Positions 9,237-16,155 of a stretch of DNA of 64,000 bases are shown here, piece after piece (within the stretch, counting starts at the first letter, position 1; the number at the start of each line of letters is the position of its first letter). Position numbers and translations under genes: made by a program. The notes under the pieces were generated by a model. It had not been told where the DNA came from and did no database searches. It worked only from the letters and a program-made list of their open reading frames with translations. This DNA is from Streptomyces monomycini (GTDB lineage: Bacteria > Actinomycetota > Actinomycetes > Streptomycetales > Streptomycetaceae), in assembly GCF_022271435.1 (NCBI RefSeq), contig NZ_JAFIQY010000012.1, positions 1 through 64,000 on the forward strand, given 5' to 3'.

Positions 9237-10439
9237 TCAACGTCCTCCCGCGACCAGCAGCGGCGCCGCCCCCGGGGCGGAGGCCGGACGCCCGCCGGCC
9301 GCCGGACCACCGGGCCGGTCGAGGACACCGGGCAGCAGCCCCCGGGCGGCCAGCTCGGGCCGTACCCCCTCACCGAACCAGTACGCCTCCTCCAGATGCG
9401 GATAGCCGGACAGGACGAAGTGCTCGATGCCGAGCGCGTGGTACTCCTCGATCCGGTCGGCCACCTCCGTATGGCTGCCGACCAGCGCCGTTCCCGCCCC
9501 GCCGCGCACCAGGCCCACCCCGGCCCAGAGGTTCGGGGAGATCTCCAGCTTGTCGCGGGAACCGCCGTGCAGGGCCAGCATCCGCTGCTGGCCCACCGAC
9601 TCGCTCTTGCCCAGCGCCTGTTGCGCTGCGGCCACGGTGTCCGCGTCCAGGTCGCCCAGCAGCCGGTCCGCAGTGGCCCATGCCTCCTTCGCCGAATCGC
9701 GCGAGACGGTGTGCAGCCGGATGCCGAAGCGCACCGTACGGCCTTCCCGCGCGGCGAGCCCCGAGATCCAGTCGATCTTCTGCTTGACCTGCTCGGGCGG
9801 CTCGCCCCAGGTGAGGTACACATCGACGTTGCGGGCGGCGACCGGCCCGGCGGCCGCCGACGAACCGCCGAAGAAGATCTCCGGCAGCGGGTCCGGCGGC
9901 AGCGCGGTCAGGCCGCCCTCCACCTGGTAGTGCTCCCCGTGGAAGTCGAACGGGGCGCCACCCCACACACCCCGTACCACCTGCAAGAACTCGTCCGTAC
10001 GGGCATAGCGCCGATCGTGGTCCAGCGCGTCACCGAAGCGCCGCTGCTCGGTGGAGTCGCCGCCGGTCACCACGTTCAGCAGCAGCCGGCCCCCGGAAAT
10101 CCGCTGGTACGTGGCGGCCATCTGCGCCGCCAGCACCGGCGAGATCACCCCGGGCCGGAAGGCCACCAGGAACTTCAGCCGGTCGGTGACCTGGGTGAGC
10201 GCGGTGGTGGTCAGCCAGGCGTCCTCGCACCACGTTCCGGTCGGTGTGAGGACCGCCTCGAAGCCCAGCTGCTCGGCGGCCTTGGCGATCTGCGCCAGGT
10301 AGTCGATGTCGGGTGCCCGTACGCCGCTGACCGGGGTGATGCGGTCGCGCCGGACGCCGCCGTCGGTGTACGCGTGCCGGTCGACGAGGGTGCGCCCGTC
10401 GCCGCCGGTCGGCAGGAACCAATGAAGATGCACGGTCAC
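9237..10439 (-). CDS. ssuD: FMNH2-dependent alkanesulfonate monooxygenase
   Basis: A luciferase-like (LLM) flavin monooxygenase of 400 residues, about the usual SsuD length plus a Pro/Ala-rich tail. It opens with the SsuD signature VHLHWFLPTGGDGR and continues with GTWCEDAWLT, ISGGRLLLNVVTGGDSTEQRRFG and FFGGSSAAAGPVAARNVDVYLTWGEP. The enzyme releases sulfite from alkanesulfonates using FMNH2 and O2. GTG 10439 was chosen for the AGGAAAGG upstream; GTG 10433 is possible. It closes the ssuC-ssuB-ssuA-ssuD operon. No flavin reductase (ssuE) is seen nearby. Confidence 0.93.
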   Translation of the reverse strand: MTVHLHWFLPTGGDGRTLVDRHAYTDGGVRRDRITPVSGVRAPDIDYLAQIAKAAEQLGFEAVLTPTGTWCEDAWLTTTALTQVTDRLKFLVAFRPGVISPVLAAQMAATYQRISGGRLLLNVVTGGDSTEQRRFGDALDHDRRYARTDEFLQVVRGVWGGAPFDFHGEHYQVEGGLTALPPDPLPEIFFGGSSAAAGPVAARNVDVYLTWGEPPEQVKQKIDWISGLAAREGRTVRFGIRLHTVSRDSAKEAWATADRLLGDLDADTVAAAQQALGKSESVGQQRMLALHGGSRDKLEISPNLWAGVGLVRGGAGTALVGSHTEVADRIEEYHALGIEHFVLSGYPHLEEAYWFGEGVRPELAARGLLPGVLDRPGGPAAGGRPASAPGAAPLLVAGGR

Positions 10440-10444
10440 GGTGT

Positions 10445-11656
10445 TCAGCCGGCCTTTCCTGGAGAGCTGTCGGTGTGCGGAGGGCCGCCGGCGCCCGGGG
10501 GACTGCCGGTGCCCGCGGAGTCGTAGGTACGCGGAGCCGTGCTCGAAGGCGGCAGGCTGCCGTTGAATCGGGTGTCGACGAAGGAGGAGAAGTCGACGCG
10601 GCCGGGGATCAGCCGGAGCGCGGCGAAGGTGTCGGCGATCTGCTGCTCGGATGCGACGGCCGGCGGGTCCAGGGCCACCGTCACCGCCGTACCCCGCGTC
10701 CGTTTGACTGCCGCCAGTGCCACGTCCCGGGGCAGGCCGGTCTCCGCGGCCCACGCCTTCGCCCAGGCGTCCGGGTGCCCGTGGACCCAGTCCTGCGCCC
10801 GCCGCAGCCGGTCGACGTAGTCCTTGAGCGCCGCCGCTTTCTCGGGATCGTCCAGGGCGGCGGGCGCGGCGACCTGGAAGCTGAGACCGTTGACGACACC
10901 TTCGCCGGTGGTCAGGATCCGCGCGTCGGTCTGGTCGAGAGCCTGCGAGGTGTACGGGTCCCACACCGCCCAGGCGTCCACCCGGCCGCGGCTGAACGCG
11001 GCCAGCGCGTCGGCCGGCTGGAGGTGGTTCAGCGTCACGTCCTGCGGCGTCAGCCCGGCCTTCTTCAGGGAGGCCACGAGCTGGTAGTGCGCGGAGCTGC
11101 CCTGCGCCACCGCGATGGACTTCCCCTTCAGCTGCGCGGGCCGGGTGAGCGGGGAGTCCTTCTTCACCAGCACCGTCTCGCCCGCGGACGAGCCGTGCGT
11201 CGCCGCGATCACCTTGAATTTCGAGTGCGCGGCCGCGGCGAAGACGGGCGGCGTGTTGCCGACCCCGCCGACGTCCACGGCCCCGGCGTTGACCGCCTCC
11301 AGCAGGGGCGGGCCGGAGGTGAAGGTCGACCACTGGATGCGGTAGGGGAGGTCTTCGAGTTCCCCGGCCGCCCGCATAACGGCCTCGGAACCGCCCTTCT
11401 GATCACCGACGTTGAGGGTCACCGACCCCTTGCCGTCCGTCCCGCCTCGGGCTCCGCCGCTCTCCGAACCGTTCGCCCGGGACGTCCCGCCGCACGCGGT
11501 GAGCGTCAGGAGGAGGGGGAGCAGGAGGGAGGTCGTCCGGTGTTTCCGGGAGGTTCGGGAGCGATGCCACGGGGTGGCTGGGGAGTCGTGCACTGAAGCG
11601 GGCGGGTGGTGCGGCCGGTTACGCGCATGGATGCGAGGTCCGTTGCGTAGCTTCAT
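10445..11656 (-). CDS. ssuA: Aliphatic sulfonate ABC transporter substrate-binding lipoprotein
   Basis: A periplasmic-binding-type lipoprotein. A Lys/Arg-rich leader and hydrophobic stretch end in the lipobox LTLTACGG. The mature protein follows the SsuA/ThiY fold (TLNVGDQKGGSEAVMRAAG, VDVGGVGNTPPVFAAAA, SIAVAQGSSAHYQLVASL, VDAWAVWDPYTSQAL). It delivers sulfonates to the SsuBC importer. ATG 11656 is used, with GGAGG very close upstream. A GTG 66 bases further in would give a more typical signal peptide, and an upstream frame to 11713 is open. It lies 5 bp before ssuD. Confidence 0.9.
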   Translation of the reverse strand: MKLRNGPRIHARNRPHHPPASVHDSPATPWHRSRTSRKHRTTSLLLPLLLTLTACGGTSRANGSESGGARGGTDGKGSVTLNVGDQKGGSEAVMRAAGELEDLPYRIQWSTFTSGPPLLEAVNAGAVDVGGVGNTPPVFAAAAHSKFKVIAATHGSSAGETVLVKKDSPLTRPAQLKGKSIAVAQGSSAHYQLVASLKKAGLTPQDVTLNHLQPADALAAFSRGRVDAWAVWDPYTSQALDQTDARILTTGEGVVNGLSFQVAAPAALDDPEKAAALKDYVDRLRRAQDWVHGHPDAWAKAWAAETGLPRDVALAAVKRTRGTAVTVALDPPAVASEQQIADTFAALRLIPGRVDFSSFVDTRFNGSLPPSSTAPRTYDSAGTGSPPGAGGPPHTDSSPGKAG

Positions 11657-11678
11657 GTCCTCCGCCGCCTGCGAAGCC

Positions 11679-12467
11679 TCACTGCCCGACAGCACTGTGC
11701 ACCCCCTCCACACCCAAGCGGTCCAGCAACTGTGCGCGTAGGTCGGCGAACCGGGGGTCGGCGATGTCGCGCGGGCGGGGCAGGTCGATCTCGTTCTCGT
11801 ACGCGATCACACCGTTCTCCATCACCAGCGCGCGGTCGGCCAGCAGCAGCGCCTCGTCCACGTCATGCGTGACCAGCAGCACCGCGCAGCCGCGCTCCTG
11901 CCACAGTTCGGCCACCAGCTTCTGCGCCTTGATGCGCGTCAGCGCGTCCAGCGCACCGAACGGCTCGTCCAGCAGCAGCAGGTCGGGTTCGCGTACCAGC
12001 GCGCGGGCCAGTGACGCCCGCTGAGCCTCACCGCCGGACAGCGTCTTGGGCCAGGCATCCGCACGGTGCCCGAGACCCACCTCGGCCAAGGCCCGCTCCG
12101 CCAGCCCCCGTTCCGGTCTGCCCGGCAACCCGAGCAGCACATTGCGCCACACCCGCTTCCATGGCATCAGCCGGGGCGCCTGGAAAGCGACGGCCTTGCG
12201 CCGTGGTACCAGCACCTGGCCCTCGACCTCCCGGTCCAGCCCGGCCAGTACCCGCAGCAGCGTCGACTTGCCGCAGCCGCTGCGCCCGAGCAGCGCGACG
12301 AACTCGCCCGGCGCCACGTCCAGCCGCAGCCCGTCGATGACGGCCCGGCCACCGAACGCCCGGCCGAGCCCCCGCACCCGTACAGCAGCGCCATCCAGCA
12401 CTCTCGCCGCTTCCGGCGCGGGCCCCGTAACTGTCTCCGTCACCGGCCGGTGAACGTCGGTCGCCAT
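11679..12467 (-). CDS. ssuB: Aliphatic sulfonate ABC transporter ATP-binding protein
   Basis: A 262-residue ABC ATPase with Walker A (LLGRSGCGKST), a Q-loop (AFQAPRLMPWKRVWRNV), the signature LSGGEAQRASLARAL, Walker B (LLLLDEPFGALD) and the switch histidine (LLVTHDVDEAL). The MPWKRVWRNV region is typical of the nitrate/sulfonate/taurine subfamily. The start overlaps the end of ssuC by 28 bp, so translation is probably coupled; no good Shine-Dalgarno sequence is visible. Confidence 0.93.
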   Translation of the reverse strand: MATDVHRPVTETVTGPAPEAARVLDGAAVRVRGLGRAFGGRAVIDGLRLDVAPGEFVALLGRSGCGKSTLLRVLAGLDREVEGQVLVPRRKAVAFQAPRLMPWKRVWRNVLLGLPGRPERGLAERALAEVGLGHRADAWPKTLSGGEAQRASLARALVREPDLLLLDEPFGALDALTRIKAQKLVAELWQERGCAVLLVTHDVDEALLLADRALVMENGVIAYENEIDLPRPRDIADPRFADLRAQLLDRLGVEGVHSAVGQ

Positions 12468-13348
12468 TGCAGCAGCAGCCTTTCGAGAGTGCGGACGATG
12501 AAGTCGGCGAGCAGCCCGAGGGCCGCGTACACCACCAGGCAGACCACGATCACGTCGGTGCGGAAGAACTCCCTGGCCTGGTTCATCAGGAACCCGAGGC
12601 CGTCGTCGGCGTTGACCTGCTCACCGAAGACGAGCGCCAGCCAGGCGGTGGCGAGCGAATAACGCAGCCCCGTCAAGGCACCCGGCAACGCCCCCGGCAG
12701 TACGACGTGCCGGATCAGCCCCCAACGCCCGAGTCCCAGGGAGGTACCGGCCTCCACCAACTGCGCGTCCACGCCGCGAATCCCGGCGTACACATTCAGA
12801 TACAGGTGAAAAGCCACACCGAGCGAGATCAGCGCGATCTTCGGCGCCTCGCCGATGCCCAGCCAGATGATGAACAGCGGGATGACCCCCACCCACGGCA
12901 CGGACCGCAGCATCTGCACCACGGGATCCACCAGGTCCTCACCCAGCCGCGACAGCCCGGACGCCAGCGCCAGCAGCACCCCGGCGAGCACGCCGATCAC
13001 GAGCCCGACGGCGACACGTTGCAGTGACACGAACATCGCCGACGGCAACGTCCCGTCCGACACCAGCGTCCAGGCCGTACGGGCGATGCTCCCGGGCGAG
13101 GCGAGGATGTCGCTCTCCAGCGCCCCGCTCGCACTCAGCACCTGCCACAGCGCGAGCAGGAACACCGGCACCACGGCCCGGCGCAGCCAGCGCGGTGCGC
13201 TTCGGTGGCCTGCCGACACGGGTACGACAGGGACGAGTTCCGGCCCGGTACGCGGCCCGGCCGTCGGCGACACCGGCGTCCGCGGCGCCACCGGCCGCTC
13301 GGCGCGCGGCGGCGCGGCACCGGCCGGCGCGGCCTGATCAACAGTCAT
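12440..13348 (-). CDS. ssuC: Aliphatic sulfonate ABC transporter permease
   Basis: A permease with a Pro-rich cytoplasmic N-terminus of ~55 residues and then about six membrane segments. The EAA loop is seen as EAGTSLGLGRWGLIRHVVLPGALPG, followed by the conserved LRYSLATAWLALVFGEQ. It forms the channel of the SsuABC importer. ATG 13348 has GGAG five bases upstream and is preferred over the GTG inside that Shine-Dalgarno sequence. It is the first structural gene of the operon, 250 bp downstream of a cysteine-containing leader peptide. Confidence 0.92.
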   Translation of the reverse strand: MTVDQAAPAGAAPPRAERPVAPRTPVSPTAGPRTGPELVPVVPVSAGHRSAPRWLRRAVVPVFLLALWQVLSASGALESDILASPGSIARTAWTLVSDGTLPSAMFVSLQRVAVGLVIGVLAGVLLALASGLSRLGEDLVDPVVQMLRSVPWVGVIPLFIIWLGIGEAPKIALISLGVAFHLYLNVYAGIRGVDAQLVEAGTSLGLGRWGLIRHVVLPGALPGALTGLRYSLATAWLALVFGEQVNADDGLGFLMNQAREFFRTDVIVVCLVVYAALGLLADFIVRTLERLLLQWRPTFTGR

Positions 13349-13597
13349 GAACACTCCAAGTCAGAGGCGGCAGCTCACCCCTTCCGCGCCGCGTACCGCG
13401 GGAGCACGGCACCGGGTACGCGGCACGGCTGCGCCGAACCGAACCCATGAAGGGAAAGGGATGCGCCAAGAACACGCCGGAGCACGCAGCTCAGGCGTCG
13501 AAAACCGTCAGGAAACGCCGCCCGATCAGCGGCACGAGTGGCACCGGCGACCTGGGGTACGCCGACGGAGCGCCGGGACGTCAGCGACGTGAAGACA

Positions 13598-13681
13598 TCA
13601 ACAGCCGCGGCGACACGCGGAGGACGCCACCCGCAGCAGGTCGATGTGACCGCGCGTGGTGAGCCGGGCTGACGTAGGCAT
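13598..13681 (-). CDS. Short leader peptide of the sulfonate operon
   Basis: A 27-codon frame opens with ATG 13681 and ends HIDLLRVASSACRRGC before TGA. Peptides with the RGHIDLLRV..SACRRGC pattern precede sulfur-assimilation operons in many actinobacteria and are annotated there as putative leader peptides. Two cysteines close to the stop fit attenuation by Cys-tRNA supply: stalling would alter the RNA fold ahead of ssuC. The regulatory mechanism here is inference. It lies 250 bp upstream of ssuC on the same strand. Confidence 0.8.
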   Translation of the reverse strand: MPTSARLTTRGHIDLLRVASSACRRGC

Positions 13682-13818
13682 GGCGCTGAACGTAGCGGCG
13701 CGCCTGAAGAAGGGTCAAACAGCGTCTCGCCTGCTGGACCATTGTTGCGCGGGCGTTGCGCGCGGGTCGGGCGGCCGGCGTGCCGCGATTCGTATGTCCG
13801 ATCTGAGAGGATCGGCAT

Positions 13819-14241
13819 ATGGCTGCTAGTTTCACGACGCGAGAGATCGACGTCAGGACCGGTTCGCAAGAGGTGGTCCACGACCTGACCCGGGAGTGCG
13901 CGTCCTTCCTGCGGGAGGTCGCCGACGGCCGGGACGGTCTGCTCAATGTTTTTGTACCGCACGCAACTATGGGTGTGGCCCTGATCGAGACGGGCGCGGG
14001 CAGCGACGACGACCTGCTGGCCGCGCTGCAGGACCTGCTCCCGGCGGACGACCGGTGGCGCCACCAGCACGGAAGCCGCGGCCACGGCCGGGACCACGTG
14101 CTGCCCGCACTCGTACCGCCGCACGCCACGCTTCCCGTCGTCAGCGGCGAGCTGGCGCTCGGCACCTGGCAGTCCGTCTGCCTGGTGGACACGAACGGGG
14201 ACAATCCGAACCGTATGGTCCGGCTGAGTTTTCTCGGATAG
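13819..14241 (+). CDS. YjbQ / UPF0047 family protein
   Basis: A 140-residue protein of the YjbQ family. The family fold is visible in LLNVFVPHATMGVALIETGAG, DDRWRHQHGSRGHGRDHVLPALVPPHATLPVVSGELALGTWQSVCLVDTNG and the C-terminal RMVRLSFLG. Conserved His residues in the HxxxxRGxGxDHVxPAL region could bind metal or phosphate. Some members have weak thiamine-phosphate synthase activity, but the real role is unknown. It converges with the DUF1345 gene, 12 bp apart. Confidence 0.9.
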   Translation: MAASFTTREIDVRTGSQEVVHDLTRECASFLREVADGRDGLLNVFVPHATMGVALIETGAGSDDDLLAALQDLLPADDRWRHQHGSRGHGRDHVLPALVPPHATLPVVSGELALGTWQSVCLVDTNGDNPNRMVRLSFLG

Positions 14242-14253
14242 GACGCGGCCGGT

Positions 14254-14931
14254 TCAGCCCTTGTCCAGAGCGGCTACCAGACTGGCCACGATGACGGTGT
14301 TGAAGACGAAGGCGACGACCGCGTTGGCCGCTACCGTCCGTCGCATTTCCCGTGAGGTGACGTTCACGTCGGTCGTGCCGAATGTCGTCATGACCGACAG
14401 GGCGAAATAGACATAGTCGGCCCAGGCCACGGGCTCTGCGCCGGGGAATTCCAGCCCGCGCTGGTTCTCCAACAGGTCGTCGGCGTGAAAGGCGACCGCG
14501 AAGGACGCCATCACACAGACCCAGGCGTCGGCGACGAGGACGAGCGCCACCGCGACACGGGGAGCCAGCGGGAGCGACGACGCGACGTACCCGGGGCGCC
14601 ACACCACCGACACCGCGAGGGCGGCGGCCGCGATGGAGATCGACACCCCGGGCCCGGGCGCGGTCCCCAGCACGTACCGCTGGACGACCGTGCCGCGGGC
14701 CGTGCGTCGCGCCCAGAGACGGATCCGCTCCGGGCCGGCCGTCGAAAAAGCGATCAGTGTGGCGACGAGATAACTGGAGAGATAGGCGAACAGCGCGAAT
14801 ACGCCGATGTCCGCTGCTGATACCTGCATGATGCTGTCGTCGACCGCGAAGACCAGAACTGCCGCCGTGCAGGCCGAAATGGCGAAACTCCAGGTTGCCC
14901 GACGGCGTTCGGAGAGCCAGGAATGTGCCAA
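14254..14931 (-). CDS. DUF1345-type membrane protein with a channel-like pore segment
   Basis: About 225 residues with five or six hydrophobic segments. The C-terminal part reads DYVYFALSVMTTFGTTDVNV followed by a long hydrophobic helix (AANAVVAFVFNTVIVASLVAAL). This resembles the pore-helix and inner-helix layout of potassium channels (T.T.G.D). DUF1345 is otherwise uncharacterised. TTG 14931 is chosen because GGAGGAG lies just upstream; the longer frame to 15183 runs into remnant sequence. Confidence 0.75.
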   Translation of the reverse strand: MAHSWLSERRRATWSFAISACTAAVLVFAVDDSIMQVSAADIGVFALFAYLSSYLVATLIAFSTAGPERIRLWARRTARGTVVQRYVLGTAPGPGVSISIAAAALAVSVVWRPGYVASSLPLAPRVAVALVLVADAWVCVMASFAVAFHADDLLENQRGLEFPGAEPVAWADYVYFALSVMTTFGTTDVNVTSREMRRTVAANAVVAFVFNTVIVASLVAALDKG

Positions 14932-15018
14932 CAAGCTCCTCCATACATGTGCGCGTCCGCCTTCCCGGAGCAGCAGAAGTGTAAATGCAGCGGTGCCGTT
15001 TTTCGGGCAGGCGCCCGG

Positions 15019-15066
15019 GAGTCCGCGGAGGCTCCTCGGCGAGAGTCCGCGGAGGCTTCTCGGCGG
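15019..15066. repeat. Two tandem 24-bp direct repeats
   Basis: Units 15019-15042 and 15043-15066 both start GAGTCCGCGGAGGC and differ at about two positions. They fall at the end of the SDR remnant and look like a small local duplication in decaying sequence. Confidence 0.6.
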
Positions 15067-15372
15067 TGGCGGCGGACTCGTCCTGCCAGGTCGCGAGGTC
15101 GTGCTGAAGACCGCGGATCTTGACCAGCTGACGTTCGATCGCGTCGCGGCCCAAGGCCAGATGCTGGGGGAGCTCGTCCCCACTGGTGATCTCGTAGCTC
15201 AGGGCGGCGCCCTTGACCGGGTCACCGAGCTGGGTGTGGTTGGCGGTGTCGATCCAGTCCAGGGTGGTGTGGGCGGGTGTGCCGTCGTAGGCGGTGTGGC
15301 GCCGGCCCGCGGTCGACACGGGGAACTGGTGTCGGGGAAGTCGGTGCGGAAGACGCCAGGCTCCACGACGCA
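15045..15372 (-). pseudogene. C-terminal remnant of a short-chain dehydrogenase (SDR)
   Basis: One frame has VEPGVFRTDFPDTSS, the conserved SDR stretch after the active site. After a frameshift near 15310 a second frame continues GRRHTAYDGTPAHTT, DWIDTANHTQLGDPVKGAA and LPQHLALGRDAIERQLVKI. This is the usual C-terminus of actinobacterial SDRs (GDP.KAA, LGRDA). The Rossmann fold and the YxxxK site are missing. Confidence 0.6.
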
Positions 15373-15375
15373 CGC

Positions 15376-15455
15376 TCCCCGCGGCCGAGCGGAACCAGGC
15401 CCGCTTCGTCTTCCTCGACCCGCACGCGCGCGAGCTGTGCCGGGACTGGACCCGC
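15376..15455 (+). pseudogene. Fragment of an MmyB-type regulator ligand-binding domain
   Basis: About 24 residues reading ERNQARFVFLDPHARELCRD plus WTRVA. This is the hallmark of MmyB-like domains (RN.AR..F.DP..RELY.DW). It lacks everything before and after. The segment that would normally follow is found near 5.65 kb. Confidence 0.5.
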
Positions 15456-15666
15456 GTCGCTCGGCTGCAACGGCCACGGCCTCGCCCAGACCCCCTACCT
15501 CGGCACGCTGCTCGCCGACCGGCTCGCGGGCGGGGCCCTCCACGGCGGCCTCGGCGCCGTATGGCGGAAGCGGCCGCGCTTCGCTCCCTCACCGGTCGCC
15601 AACGCCCCGGCGCTGCGGGCCGCCTGGGCGCTCGACCGGCTGTCGGACCGGGCGGGGAAGCGATAG
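15456..15666 (+). pseudogene. C-terminal fragment of a DAO-type FAD oxidoreductase
   Basis: The frame reads LGCNGHGLAQTPYLGTLLAD, LGAVWRKRPRFAPSPVANAP and AWALDRLSDRAGKR to a TAG stop. This matches the end of D-amino-acid-oxidase-like / gamma-glutamylputrescine-oxidase-like enzymes, with GxxGHG and the final PxxP motif. The FAD-binding N-terminus is absent. Confidence 0.55.
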
Positions 15667-15668
15667 CC

Positions 15669-15950
15669 GTGGCAACACGCACCACGGGACATATCGCGGA
15701 GGAATACGGCGGGGGTGAGTGTGCTGGTGCGCCCCGGCCGGGCGCTTACCCGTACGCCAACTCGCTGCTCGTACGGGGCACGAGCGCGTCGCTGGTCATC
15801 GACCCGTCACTGTCGCTCGTTGCGGACGCGCCACCCGCGGACCTGGTACTGGTCAGCCACGCGCACGAGGACCACATCGCGGGCCTCGGCGACTACGACG
15901 TACCGGTCCACGTCCACAAGCCGACCTCGACACGCTGCGCTCCTGACATT
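15669..15950 (+). pseudogene. N-terminal fragment of an MBL-fold metallo-hydrolase
   Basis: The frame reads GAYPYANSLLVRGTSASLVI, DPSLSLV and DLVLVSHAHEDHIAGLGDYD, carrying the zinc-binding HxHxDH motif of metallo-beta-lactamase-fold enzymes. It is lost after VPVHVHKPT. Only about 90 of the usual 200-300 residues remain. Confidence 0.6.
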
Positions 15951-16155
15951 CCTCCGCGAGCCGCCCACCGTCGAAGATATCGCCGAGCACCGGCTGGTCC
16001 ACCGGCCGCACGTGACAGGGCCGCACGTGCGGCCGGTGGAGCGGCGGACGGCGGTGCGGCATCTTGGCCGTTCCGTATCGGTGTACCGGAAAATCGCCGA
16101 CGCTAGTGTGCACATCCGGCCCCGTACGGCATGTGTGCCGTGGCGGGCCGGCCGG

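Noticed and set aside
14254..15183. Longer start for the DUF1345 protein
   Set aside because: The extra 84 residues read through the SDR remnant in a wrong frame; TTG 14931 has GGAGGAG in front.
15715..16155. N-terminal extension of the caspase protein back to 15715
   Set aside because: This stretch is the out-of-frame reading of the MBL-hydrolase remnant and is Arg/Thr-rich nonsense; the caspase fold begins just after 16195.
5409..16155. Genomic island with integrase or insertion sequence
   Set aside because: Despite many fragments I found no integrase, transposase, tRNA or terminal inverted repeats; decay alone does not prove an island.
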